Source: Dyadobacter sp. CY345 (GTDB lineage: Bacteria > Bacteroidota > Bacteroidia > Cytophagales > Spirosomataceae). From it: 64,000 nucleotides of DNA. Each line of letters starts with the position of its first letter. Positions within the stretch are counted from its first letter, which is position 1. Both the position numbers and the translations under genes were made by a program. The notes below the pieces were generated by a model. The model saw nothing but the letters and a program-made list of their open reading frames with translations, made no database searches and was not told the DNA's origin. The stretch lies in assembly GCF_021502725.1 (NCBI RefSeq), contig NZ_JAKFFS010000001.1, forward strand, positions 868,001 through 932,000, in the 5' to 3' direction. Below are positions 24,496-33,457 of this stretch, in pieces.

Positions 24496-26160
24496 TTACT
24501 GCTTAATAAATTTCAATGTCCGGCTTTGATTCAGTACATCAACTTTTATCAGATACAATCCTGCGTTCAAGCTACTTGTCTGAATCGGCTGGGTTTTACT
24601 CAAAATTACCTGATTTGTAGAGAAAGTTTTTCCGCTTTGTGAAATAATGCTGATTGTCGATTTTTTTCCTATCAGGGCAGGGGGGAAGGTTAGGGAAATA
24701 TCCTGTTCAACCGGGTTCGGAGAAAGAACAACAGCATCGATTGCCTCCGGTTCTGTTCCCAGGACAACACCGTTTTTAAGTATTTCTTCCGCCATTGCGG
24801 CATTGGGAACACCATATCCCAGAAAGTTATCCGGATTTGCTGCCATATGTCCAGACTTTTTTAAAGCCTGGAATATTTCCTGAGCAGTAAGATTTGGAAA
24901 AGCCTGCCATAATATGGTAGCCAACCCTGCAATCAATGGAGCAGAATAGGAAGTTCCATTTCCGGTTGTTACGTTACCAGTTCCTGTGCTATTGCCTAAC
25001 ACCGTACCGGAACCTACGGCTGATACATCCGGTTTCTGCTGTCCAATCGCATTCGGTCCGATGGAGCTGAATGCAGCATAACTTTTATCTAATGTCGTAG
25101 CGCCAACGCTTAAAACAGAATCAACATCAGCAGGAGCAGAAATGTATTTCCAAGCCTTGTTTCCTTCGTTCCCGGCAGAGTTAACGACCAGCATCCCTTT
25201 TCTGGTTGCGATTCTGGCGGCACGAGAAATAATGGTGGTCTTTCCATCCATATTTTGATAGGTATAATTGTACGCTGATGTATTGAATTCTCCTTCGAAG
25301 GTATTGTAACCCAAAGAGGAATTGATCACATCCACTCCGACACTGTCTGCACGCTCAGCCGCCAGAAGCCAGGTTACCTCTTCATATGGCGTTTCCATGA
25401 AAACATTTTCCGTTCTGTATAAAACAAAATTTGCCTTAAAGGCGGCACCGATCATGGTGCCTGGCTGGTTCGCCGCGATGATCGACAGCACATTTAATCC
25501 ATGTGAATCGTCATCGTAAACATTGCTGTTGCGGCTGATAAAATCATGAGTATCCAAAACCCTGTTTTCGTCAAAAAGCGGTTTTAAATATTCCAACTCA
25601 TTTGCGCGGTTAAATCCTGCATCAAACACAGCGACCAGCATATTTTCTCCTTGAAAACCCTCCTGATGCAAATGTTCCGCGCCCATCAAAGTCAGCTGCT
25701 CGCGCATCCGTCCGTAATCCAGGTCGGCAGTTGTTCGTGTTGTGGCTTCGATATCGCCAATTCGTAATCCCGCAGAAGGCGTGGTAAGGTTGGCAAGTGC
25801 ATGATTTTGCTCAATGCCTTTATAAAAAGCAAGATTTTGAATGGTGGCCAGTTGACTTGCAGATGCTTCGACCAACGTGCCGTTAAACCATCGGGATGAA
25901 TAAATTACCGTAGCGCCGGTTTGTTTGATTGCTGTTACATAAGCCGGATTAACTGGAAAATCATTTTCTGTTACAGCAATGTTTTGCTTGTTCCGTCTTG
26001 CGATAGCTTTGGCAGAAAGAAACTCGGTTGGCCTGGTGATGGAATATGGGGAAGCAGTTTTATCCTTAAATAAAACCAGATATCTCGGATTGGTTTGCGC
26101 CTGACTGAATTCTGACAGGAGAAGTAATAAACAAGCAAACAGTAAAAATTTGATTTTCAT
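24496..26160 (-). CDS. Subtilisin-like (S8) serine protease with T9SS sorting domain
   Basis: A secreted peptidase of 554 residues. It has a signal peptide (MKIKFLLFACLLLLLSEF), a prodomain to about residue 150, and the S8 domain with the triad Asp180 (AVFDAGFN), His220 (DDSHGLNVLS) and Ser404 (GTSYSAPLIAG). The last ~80 residues are a type A T9SS sorting domain: VVLSPNPVEQDISL at its start and the GLYLIKVDV plus basic KFIKQ end. It should cross the outer membrane by T9SS and be released or anchored at the surface. Its 3' end abuts the repeat array, which may serve as its transcript end. Confidence 0.95.
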   Translation of the reverse strand: MKIKFLLFACLLLLLSEFSQAQTNPRYLVLFKDKTASPYSITRPTEFLSAKAIARRNKQNIAVTENDFPVNPAYVTAIKQTGATVIYSSRWFNGTLVEASASQLATIQNLAFYKGIEQNHALANLTTPSAGLRIGDIEATTRTTADLDYGRMREQLTLMGAEHLHQEGFQGENMLVAVFDAGFNRANELEYLKPLFDENRVLDTHDFISRNSNVYDDDSHGLNVLSIIAANQPGTMIGAAFKANFVLYRTENVFMETPYEEVTWLLAAERADSVGVDVINSSLGYNTFEGEFNTSAYNYTYQNMDGKTTIISRAARIATRKGMLVVNSAGNEGNKAWKYISAPADVDSVLSVGATTLDKSYAAFSSIGPNAIGQQKPDVSAVGSGTVLGNSTGTGNVTTGNGTSYSAPLIAGLATILWQAFPNLTAQEIFQALKKSGHMAANPDNFLGYGVPNAAMAEEILKNGVVLGTEPEAIDAVVLSPNPVEQDISLTFPPALIGKKSTISIISQSGKTFSTNQVILSKTQPIQTSSLNAGLYLIKVDVLNQSRTLKFIKQ

Positions 26161-26234
26161 TTTCCAAAGCTATTTATTGAGAAGCACCTCCTTCCCTAAA
26201 ACATACGTTTAAAACAAGAAAAGCGTTGCCCAAT

Positions 26235-27824
26235 TTAAGCAATAGTTTTTACCAGTTCATTCTTTCCTCCCAAATTAGAACAATCAAGCAGTTCCTGAAT
26301 ATTTTTGAAAGGGACAGGTGTTTTCAGATAACCGTAATTATCTGCCAACGCAAGAGTTCTGTTGTTATCACCCATAGAAATATCAATGTCGTTCATGCCA
26401 AACTGACAAGGATGTTCGTAACCGGCAGCATTTGTTATCTCAATAATTTCTTTGGCTAATGTTTTCATATAGTTATGAAAACGCTCACTTTTTAGTGCAG
26501 GATCAATCCCTGATTCCAGCCATTTATTATTGGTGGTAATTCCTGTTGGACAACGATTGGTATGGCAAATTTGGGCCTGAATGCAACCAATCGACATCAT
26601 CGCTTCACGGGCTACGTTGATCACGTCTGCTCCCATGCAAAATGCCATAACAGCCTGAGCCGGAAGTCCCAGTTTTCCAGAGGCGATAAAAGTAATTTTA
26701 TCTGTTAAATTCCTTTTCTGGAATATTTTGTAAATGGTGCTGAAACCATAAACCCAGGGCAGTGCCACATGATCAGCAAAAGACGGTGGAGCGGCACCGG
26801 TACCTCCTTCACCACCATCTACGGTTATGAAGTCAGGACCTTTTCCTGTTTCTACCATGATGTCCGCGAGTTGGTCCCACATATCCGTTTTCCCGATCGC
26901 AGCTTTTATACCAATAGGCAAACCAGTTGCTTCGGCCATTGCTTCAATAAAATCAACCATACTTTTTACATCAGAAAAAGCACTATGGTACGGTGGCGAA
27001 ACGACATCTTCCCCCATTGGAACGTGGCGAATGGCAGCAATTTCGGCTGTTATTTTACTTCCCGGCAAAACACCGCCTTTTCCCGGCTTGGCTCCTTGCG
27101 AAAGTTTCAATTCGATCATTCTGACAAACGGATTTTCCTGTGTCATTCGGACAAGTTTTTCCATTACGAAATTTCCTTGTTCATCACGTACACCGAAATA
27201 TGACGTACCCATATTGAAAACAATATCAGCGCCGAATTTGTGGTATGGTGAAAGCCCGCCTTCGCCGGTATTGTGGTAATTTCCGAATTGCAAAGAGCCC
27301 TTGTTCATCGATTCGATCGCTCTGGCCGACAATGATCCATAACTCATTGCACTAATATTGACCACCGAATGAGGCCGATATGGGCGTTTTCGTTTGTGAT
27401 ATGCACCGATAACTTTCGCACAGGGAATGGTATAATGATCCGGATCTTTTCCATTCATGGCATGATGAGGATGATCCAATGGCAACTGATGCGGCAACAT
27501 GGCTGGTTTGATAAAGACAAAACCGGCTTCATTCATATCCTGATCCGAACCAAAACCCTGATAGTTATTTTCCTTTTTTGAAGAAGCGTAAATCCATGAA
27601 CGCTGGCGGCGGTTAAATGGCAATTCTTCTCTGTTGTTCGCAACAATATACTGTCTCAATTCCGGTCCGATCTGCTCGATCATATACCGGAAATGTCCTA
27701 AGATGGGAAAGTTATGCTGGATTGTATGCTTTTTCTGAAGGATATCGCGAAGCGCAAAAATCAAAATAGCAACAACAATGTAAGCCCAGATGGGGATATT
27801 CGAAAGAAAAGCTAGAACAGTCAT
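26235..27824 (-). CDS. FMN-binding glutamate synthase family protein, membrane-anchored
   Basis: The 529-residue protein matches the synthase domain of GltB but lacks the glutaminase domain. Residues about 8-27 are a transmembrane segment. The FMN/TIM-barrel body has GAKPGKGGVLPGSKI, TVDGGEGGTGAAPPSF and the cluster motif GCIQAQICHTNRCPTG, whose C-x5-C-x4-C spacing equals the [3Fe-4S] site of glutamate synthase. Without a glutaminase domain and with a membrane anchor it is unlikely to make glutamate from glutamine; the true reaction is unknown. It is downstream of aroA with a strong hairpin between them. Confidence 0.9.
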   Translation of the reverse strand: MTVLAFLSNIPIWAYIVVAILIFALRDILQKKHTIQHNFPILGHFRYMIEQIGPELRQYIVANNREELPFNRRQRSWIYASSKKENNYQGFGSDQDMNEAGFVFIKPAMLPHQLPLDHPHHAMNGKDPDHYTIPCAKVIGAYHKRKRPYRPHSVVNISAMSYGSLSARAIESMNKGSLQFGNYHNTGEGGLSPYHKFGADIVFNMGTSYFGVRDEQGNFVMEKLVRMTQENPFVRMIELKLSQGAKPGKGGVLPGSKITAEIAAIRHVPMGEDVVSPPYHSAFSDVKSMVDFIEAMAEATGLPIGIKAAIGKTDMWDQLADIMVETGKGPDFITVDGGEGGTGAAPPSFADHVALPWVYGFSTIYKIFQKRNLTDKITFIASGKLGLPAQAVMAFCMGADVINVAREAMMSIGCIQAQICHTNRCPTGITTNNKWLESGIDPALKSERFHNYMKTLAKEIIEITNAAGYEHPCQFGMNDIDISMGDNNRTLALADNYGYLKTPVPFKNIQELLDCSNLGGKNELVKTIA

Positions 27825-27860
27825 GTCAGGATAGTGTTGCGGATTAAGGGGGTGGGGACG

Positions 27861-27886
27861 TCAGCTGCAAAAGTTGACGCAGCTGA
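27861..27886 (-). other. Intercistronic hairpin between aroA and the glutamate-synthase-like gene
   Basis: Perfect arms TCAGCTGC (27861-27868) and GCAGCTGA (27879-27886), flanked by GGGGACG and ACGGCCCC, which can extend the stem imperfectly. There is no T tract on the minus strand, so it looks like an mRNA-processing or stability element rather than a terminator. Confidence 0.5.
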
Positions 27887-27901
27887 ACGGCCCCTTCAAG
27901 G

Positions 27902-29146
27902 TCAGGATAGTTGCATTTCTTCCCAAGTGGTTACCGTTGCCAGATCTTTCCAGTATCCCGGATACGATTTGACAACTACGCCTGGTTCTTCAATAATAAT
28001 GTCCTGAACCATTCCGACAGCTGCGAACGCAAGCGCCATACGGTGATCATCATAAGTAAAAATTGATGGAGTCGAAGTTGGTTCCCATTCAGCTTTACGA
28101 ACTACTTCATATTTATGGTCCTTCTCAACTTCATTAAGTTCAGCACCCAGTTTTTTCAATTCTTCCTGAAGAGCAAAAACCCGGTCTGTTTCTTTTATTT
28201 TTAAACTTTCAATACCTGTTAAAGTCAGGTGAATATTTTTTACTGCACAACATACTGCAACCGTTTGAGCCAGATCGGGGCAGTCTGTGAAATCCCAGGC
28301 GATTGATTCCGCAGCAGGAATTTTTCTCAATAAAACACCACGTTCAGTATAAGTGCTTTCCACACCAAGCTGAGCCATGATATCCACAATTGCACTATCT
28401 CCTTGCAACGAGTTTTGTTTTAATCCAAGCAATTCTACTTCGGCATCAGCTGCCAGCGCAACAATGCTATACCAGTAACTGGCACCAGACCAGTCTGACT
28501 CGATGGCGTAGGGTTGGGGCTGATAAGCACTTGGTTCCACTTTTAATACATTCGCTTCCCAGTCAGCTGAATATTTGATACCAAAATGCTCCATTTGTTT
28601 TAACGTCATTTCAATATACGGACGGGATCCAACTTCTCCTTCAAGGTTAATTGTCAAACCTTCAGGAAGAGACGGAGCGATCAGAAGCAGTGCAGAAATA
28701 TACTGACTGCTCACGTCGCCACGAATATTTAATTTATTTTCTCCTGAATAATTAAATCCTTTTAACTGCATCGGAGGATATCCCGTGACATTCTGATATT
28801 CAATTTCAGCGCCCAAAATATGCAAAGCATCAACCAGAATTCCAATCGGCCTTTCGCACATACGCGGCGTTCCGGTCATCAGTTTTTGCTGATTTGTTAC
28901 CGTAAAGTAAGCAGTAAGAAAACGCATCGTCGTTCCCGCATCGATTACGTCTGCAACTGCATCTTCCGATTGTAGTAAACGAAGCATTGTTTGAGAATCA
29001 CGTGCCTCAGAAATATTTGAAAGATCACACTGAAAACCTGTCAACGCATTGATGATCAGGGCACGATTGCATTCACTTTTTGATGCGGCCAACTTAATTT
29101 CGGCACGAATTGCTTTTTGGGGTGGATGTACTAAAATGGATTTCAC
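27902..29146 (-). CDS. aroA: 3-phosphoshikimate 1-carboxyvinyltransferase (EPSP synthase)
   Basis: Sixth step of the shikimate pathway: joins PEP to shikimate-3-phosphate. The 414-residue protein shows KSECNRALIINALTG at the N-terminus, DAGTTMRFLTAYFTV (PEP-binding), RGDVSSQYISALLLIAPSL, and IKETDRVFALQEELKKLGAE with TYDDHRMALAFA near the C-terminus. The GTTMRF form is the divergent Bacteroidota type rather than the GTAMRP of classical enzymes. No other aro gene is nearby. Confidence 0.95.
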   Translation of the reverse strand: MKSILVHPPQKAIRAEIKLAASKSECNRALIINALTGFQCDLSNISEARDSQTMLRLLQSEDAVADVIDAGTTMRFLTAYFTVTNQQKLMTGTPRMCERPIGILVDALHILGAEIEYQNVTGYPPMQLKGFNYSGENKLNIRGDVSSQYISALLLIAPSLPEGLTINLEGEVGSRPYIEMTLKQMEHFGIKYSADWEANVLKVEPSAYQPQPYAIESDWSGASYWYSIVALAADAEVELLGLKQNSLQGDSAIVDIMAQLGVESTYTERGVLLRKIPAAESIAWDFTDCPDLAQTVAVCCAVKNIHLTLTGIESLKIKETDRVFALQEELKKLGAELNEVEKDHKYEVVRKAEWEPTSTPSIFTYDDHRMALAFAAVGMVQDIIIEEPGVVVKSYPGYWKDLATVTTWEEMQLS

Positions 29147-29212
29147 AGTATCAATTATTTCAGAATTATATCTTTGAACAAGCAGAAGAAGACCTTGGAA
29201 ATGCCTAAAAAT

Positions 29213-29827
29213 TTAATAAGTTTCTAATACCTTCAATTTATTCTTTCCGTTTATTTTCAGCGACGAAAAAGTCATTTTGTAGCAGAAAAGTCCGGCGACC
29301 ATAAAAGCTCCTCCAACAACAAAGGTAGAGGCGTCTGTTGTATATCGCTTATTATCAATGCCTCTATTGAAAAAATCGGCACCGATATAAATCAATCCTG
29401 CCAAAGGCAGCAAAGGTGCAGCCTGAGAAACAAAAGGAATTCGTCTGGTTGTCTTAATCAGTTTGATTTCTTTCAAAGGAATCTCCTGATACGTCATTTG
29501 GTTGAGCGCATCATTAATTACAGCTATCGCGAAAGAAGTATCGCTAATCGTTGCAATCGTTTCGTTGAATTTTATTGTCTCGTTTTTCATTCTGAATTTG
29601 ATATTATCTCCCGGAAAAAAACGGTAACGGTGGAAACCACCGATGGTTGGAGAAGCGTCTAAAACGAGGTATTTCTGGCCCGGAGCGCCAACAACGCGGT
29701 TACCACTGCCTTGTTTGAGAAACAGTTCTTCACTTGTAAGTGCTTTTCTGGGATCGTAGTTGTCCTGAGCCCAGGCGGGAATGTTCCCCAAAATAAATAA
29801 AACTAATAATGTCAGAACTTGTCTCAT
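29213..29827 (-). CDS. Exported hypothetical protein with C-terminal membrane segments
   Basis: Not recognised. From ATG 29827 it is 204 residues with a clean signal peptide (MRQVLTLLVLFILGNIPAWA, cleavage before QDNY). A soluble domain (about 25-135) is followed by two hydrophobic stretches (about 137-150 and 165-185) that may be transmembrane. The frame is open to 29905 but the extra residues precede the signal peptide. It lies between aroA and the DUF502 gene on the same strand and may be read with them. Confidence 0.72.
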   Translation of the reverse strand: MRQVLTLLVLFILGNIPAWAQDNYDPRKALTSEELFLKQGSGNRVVGAPGQKYLVLDASPTIGGFHRYRFFPGDNIKFRMKNETIKFNETIATISDTSFAIAVINDALNQMTYQEIPLKEIKLIKTTRRIPFVSQAAPLLPLAGLIYIGADFFNRGIDNKRYTTDASTFVVGGAFMVAGLFCYKMTFSSLKINGKNKLKVLETY

Positions 29828-29913
29828 AAAGAAAATAGAAAGGTTCAAAGATAGGGAATCATTCTTTAAACGGGTAATTCGATTGCATTGTTGTTCCTGA
29901 ACCATAACCGGAT

Positions 29914-30540
29914 TTATCCCTCCTCGGTTATTTCTTCGTGCGGCGGAACCTTTACAGAAACGCCCCCGGATACCACCATTTTCATGACATCCGTTGTGGT
30001 AGCTTCAAGTTTGATCACACTTTCAGTAGGTACTATAAAAAGCTCTCCAGACAAAGAGTAGGACAGTGGCATATAAACGGCGACATGATCCTGGATATGT
30101 AAATGGCTAAGGTCATTTTGTGTAATAAAACCTATTTTTTTGATACCGGTATCCTTATACATCGTCACCAAAACGGGCTGGTTAAATTTCTTTTTGTCTC
30201 CAACAAACGCTAAAACAAGGTCCTTGATAGAGTAATAAATAAGGCTGACAAGCGGAATCCGCCGCATGATACTTTCCGTGATCTGGAAAAATGACTGCGG
30301 AATGATGGTAGAAAATATAAATCCAAGCATAATAATGCCCGATACAATGATCAGGACGCCAAGGCCTGGAAGGTATAAAGTCTGGTTATTTGATATCGGA
30401 ATGTTGATCGGGATAATATTGTCAAGAAACTCTACGCCGGTCCAGATAATGATGCCGGTAACGTAAAGCGGAGCGACTAAAACCAAGCCCCTTATGAAGT
30501 AGCTTAGCACCCGTTTGAGGAAAGTATTTTTTAATTCCAT
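29914..30540 (-). CDS. DUF502 family membrane protein
   Basis: The 208-residue protein (ATG 30540, MELKNTFLKRVLSYF) has two transmembrane segments (about 12-35 and 52-75) and then a soluble domain with LVLVTMYKDTGIKKIGFI-like sequence and VYMPLSYSLSGELFIVP, all typical of DUF502. The family is widespread and has no established function in bacteria. Upstream residues to 30633 are open but unlike the family. It is divergent from the Ldh-family gene across a 265-bp gap. Confidence 0.85.
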   Translation of the reverse strand: MELKNTFLKRVLSYFIRGLVLVAPLYVTGIIIWTGVEFLDNIIPINIPISNNQTLYLPGLGVLIIVSGIIMLGFIFSTIIPQSFFQITESIMRRIPLVSLIYYSIKDLVLAFVGDKKKFNQPVLVTMYKDTGIKKIGFITQNDLSHLHIQDHVAVYMPLSYSLSGELFIVPTESVIKLEATTTDVMKMVVSGGVSVKVPPHEEITEEG

Positions 30541-30743
30541 TGAATATTTATCAAAGTAGACCGTATTATTTTCCCAAAATCCAATCTTCCCAATACCTGT
30601 TGAAACTACGGTTTTTGGCCGTTTTAAGTTCAAAAAACGCGATTGCTTAGATTTTTTTTGATTTGAATTGTTTAATAAAATCCCTGATCAAGTTGAAAAG
30701 TATTGTAAGCTGGTTGTTGAATGCAGATATTTGCAGCCTCAGA

Positions 30744-30772
30744 CGCCTCTAATTTTCTAGTTAGAGCGTTTT
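30744..30772 (+). other. Hairpin followed by short T run in the leader of the Ldh-family gene
   Basis: CGCcTCTAA (30744-30752) can pair with TTAGAGCG (30761-30768), one bulged C, 8-nt loop, followed by TTTT. It lies 34 bases before the start codon with no rightward gene upstream, so it could attenuate the downstream gene. The stem is weak and this is tentative. Confidence 0.3.
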
Positions 30773-30805
30773 GGACAATCTTAGCAAATTATTTAGCAGA
30801 CGTAT

Positions 30806-31888
30806 ATGTATCAGGCCGATTACTTAAAGCATTTCACTGAGGAGGTTTTTTTGTCCATCGGATGCTCGCCCGAAGAGGCTGCTTTGGCATCCACCGTTTT
30901 AATCAGTGCTGATTTAAGAGGAGTTGATTCTCACGGTATTGCGCGTCTGGCAGGCTATGTCCGCTTATACGACAACGGAAGGCTGAACCCTACGCCGGAT
31001 GTAAAAGTTGTTTATGAAACACCAAGTACCGCAGTGGTTGACGGAGATCGTGGTCTCGGTTTAGTCGTAGCGCCGAAAGCCATGGAGGTCGCGATGGAAA
31101 AAGCTGAAAAAGTGGGTTCTGGCTGGGTATCGGTTCGGAATTCGAACCATTTCGGGATTGCCGGTTATCATGCCATGCTTGCTTTACAAAAAGATATGAT
31201 CGGTTGGACAATGACGAATGCGGCTCCGCTCGTAGCACCAACATTTTCTCTTGATAAATTATTAGGGACAAATCCTGTCGCCGTTGCTGTTCCTGCATTT
31301 GAAGAACCTGCTTTTGTCGCAGATTTTGCTTCTACGGCCGTAGCGTATGGAAAGTTTGAAATCTTGCAGAGAAAAGGTCTTCCGGCACCGTTGGGCTGGG
31401 CGCAAGACGCAGAAGGCAATCCGACAACCGATTCCAATGCGGTGAAAAGTGGAGGAGGATTATTGCCGCTGGGTTCTGACCGTGAACATGGCAGTCATAA
31501 AGGATATGGCTTGGGTGCGATCGTGGATATTTTTTCAGGGGTCCTTTCGGGCGCAAATTTTGGTCCATGGGTTCCGCCTTTTGCGACCGCCGGGTTCATG
31601 TCAGCCAACGAAGGTGTAGGTTTGGGGACAGGACACTTTTTAGGCGCTATGCGAGTAGACGGATTTCGCCCGGCTGATGATTTTAAAAAGGATATGGACA
31701 AATGGATCCGTGCTTTCCGTGGCGCTCGTGCCGTGGAGGGAAAACACGTTGTTATTCCGGGAGACCCTGAGCGTGAAATGGAAGCTTTGAGAAGCATTGA
31801 AGGAATTTCTTTACTGGAGCCAGTGCAGGATTCTCTGGCGGAATTAGGAAAACGGTTCAACATTTCTTTTGAAAAAAGAGTCGATTAA
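30806..31888 (+). CDS. Ldh family (malate/L-lactate) NAD-dependent oxidoreductase
   Basis: A 360-residue member of the YlbC/malate dehydrogenase family 2. The diagnostic DSHGIARLAGYVRLY (about 39-53), NSNHFGIAGYHAM (about 112-124) and GAMRVDGFRPADDF (about 284-297) are present. The family reduces 2-keto acids or oxidises 2-hydroxy acids such as malate, lactate, ureidoglycolate or sulfolactate with NAD(P); which one is not shown. mltG follows 73 bp downstream. The start is MYQADYLKHF. Confidence 0.9.
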   Translation: MYQADYLKHFTEEVFLSIGCSPEEAALASTVLISADLRGVDSHGIARLAGYVRLYDNGRLNPTPDVKVVYETPSTAVVDGDRGLGLVVAPKAMEVAMEKAEKVGSGWVSVRNSNHFGIAGYHAMLALQKDMIGWTMTNAAPLVAPTFSLDKLLGTNPVAVAVPAFEEPAFVADFASTAVAYGKFEILQRKGLPAPLGWAQDAEGNPTTDSNAVKSGGGLLPLGSDREHGSHKGYGLGAIVDIFSGVLSGANFGPWVPPFATAGFMSANEGVGLGTGHFLGAMRVDGFRPADDFKKDMDKWIRAFRGARAVEGKHVVIPGDPEREMEALRSIEGISLLEPVQDSLAELGKRFNISFEKRVD

Positions 31889-31961
31889 AATACACATATA
31901 AACTGTTGACAACGAATTGTTGTTGAAACATTTAGAAACTAAAAAAACTTCACAGTACCAT

Positions 31962-32999
31962 ATGTCTCGCAATTTTAAAGTAGGATTGTTTTTAGTTATT
32001 GCAATTCTCACAACCACTTTTACATTTTATTTCTGGCAAATATTCAAAACGCCAAACCTTCAGGTCGATAAAAAGGAAAGCTTTGCATTGCTTATTCCGG
32101 AAGGGGCTACCTATCAGACCGTTCTTGATTCGCTTGACAAACATCAGGTGATCAACGACAATATTTCATTCCGGTTTTTGGCCAAGCTTTTAAAATATTC
32201 TGAAAAAGTAAAACCGGGACGTTATGTAATTAAACCTGAAACGAGTAATTATAAGGGTATAAAGAAACTTATCTCGGGTGATCAGGATGCTGTTAAACTG
32301 ACTTTTAATAACATTCGCCTGAAAGAAGACTTGATTAAAAGAATAGGAAGTCGGTTTGAATTCGGAGAAACGAAATTCCGTGAGGCGCTTAACGATCAGA
32401 AAGTTTGTCAAAAATACGGTCTGGACACACTTACCATTGTTTCGATGTTTTTACCGAACACTTATGATATTTTCTGGACAACCGGAACAGAGAAATTTCT
32501 TGACAGGATGCATAGTGAGTACAAAAAATACTGGAATGCAGAGCGCGTAGAGAAAGCGAAATCCATAGGTCTGACACCTATCCAAGTATCGATTCTTGCA
32601 TCCATTGTAGAAGAAGAACAAGCGCGAAAAGTGGATGAAAGACCGATGGTGGCCGGATTATACATCAACCGGCTGAATGCTTTAATGCCTTTACAGGCTG
32701 ATCCGACGATCAAATTTGCATTGCAGGATTTTGCCATCAAAAGAATTCTGAATGAGCAGCTTCGTGTAAAATCTCCTTATAATACTTATGTAAATATCGG
32801 CTTGCCTCCCGGACCAATCCGCGTGGCTGATTTTAAATCTTTGGATGCCGTTTTAAATTACAACAAGCACGATTATTTATACATGTGTGCAAAAGCGGAT
32901 CTTTCCGGATACCATGCTTTTGCCAAAACTTATCCTGACCATTTGAACAACGCGAGAATGTATCAGGCAGAATTGAACAGACTGAAAATCATGAAGTAG
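31962..32999 (+). CDS. mltG: Endolytic murein transglycosylase MltG
   Basis: Cleaves nascent peptidoglycan strands at the inner membrane and sets their length. From ATG 31962 it is 345 residues with a transmembrane anchor (about 5-25), a LysM-like subdomain (EGATYQTVLDSLDKHQ), and the YceG catalytic domain with the Glu of SIVEEEQARKVDERP and the VNIGLPPGPI and PLQADPTIKFAL blocks. The frame is open upstream to 31917 (TTG) but the signal anchor begins at 31962. The two class A PBPs elsewhere in the window are its natural partners. Confidence 0.93.
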   Translation: MSRNFKVGLFLVIAILTTTFTFYFWQIFKTPNLQVDKKESFALLIPEGATYQTVLDSLDKHQVINDNISFRFLAKLLKYSEKVKPGRYVIKPETSNYKGIKKLISGDQDAVKLTFNNIRLKEDLIKRIGSRFEFGETKFREALNDQKVCQKYGLDTLTIVSMFLPNTYDIFWTTGTEKFLDRMHSEYKKYWNAERVEKAKSIGLTPIQVSILASIVEEEQARKVDERPMVAGLYINRLNALMPLQADPTIKFALQDFAIKRILNEQLRVKSPYNTYVNIGLPPGPIRVADFKSLDAVLNYNKHDYLYMCAKADLSGYHAFAKTYPDHLNNARMYQAELNRLKIMK

Positions 33000-33029
33000 A
33001 TTCAGATTGAAGTCTATAAATTGGTGAAA

Positions 33030-33446
33030 ATGTTTATTTACGAAGTCAAAGGAATCAGAGTGAGATATGCGGACACGGACCAGATGGGGTACGTGTATTA
33101 CGGGAATTACGCAAGATATTACGAAATCGGTCGCGTGGAAGCCTTGCGGAGCATCGGATTTAGTTATAAAGAGATGGAAGACGCGGGCGTGATGATGCCG
33201 GTTTACGAAAACCGGTCCAAGTATATCAGACCTGCGCGTTATGATGATGAACTTACGATTAAGGTCATACTGAAGAAAATTCCTGGAACACGTGTCGTTT
33301 TTGAATACGAGATCAGGAACCAGGATGATGTTTTACTGAATGTCGGGGAAACAACTTTGGTTTTTCAAAAACGTGATACGGTAAAATTATGCGTTGCTCC
33401 GGCACCGCTGATTCTTAAATTAAGTCCTTATTTTCAAACATTGTAA
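33030..33446 (+). CDS. Acyl-CoA thioesterase, YbgC/4-hydroxybenzoyl-CoA thioesterase type
   Basis: A 138-residue hot-dog-fold thioesterase. The active-site motif RYADTDQMGYVYYGNYARYY has the catalytic Asp, and IRPARYDDELTIK follows as in YbgC. Such enzymes hydrolyse short or medium acyl-CoA or acyl-ACP. I start at ATG 33030 (MFIYEVKGIRV); TTG 33021 and GTG 33024 are less likely. It is 30 bp downstream of mltG and 11 bp upstream of the BrkB gene, so these three look like one transcript. Confidence 0.88.
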   Translation: MFIYEVKGIRVRYADTDQMGYVYYGNYARYYEIGRVEALRSIGFSYKEMEDAGVMMPVYENRSKYIRPARYDDELTIKVILKKIPGTRVVFEYEIRNQDDVLLNVGETTLVFQKRDTVKLCVAPAPLILKLSPYFQTL

Positions 33447-33457
33447 TTTAAAATACC

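Noticed and set aside
31495-31863. 122-codon frame opposite the Ldh-family gene
   Set aside because: Shadow of the sense gene; no start context or motif of its own.
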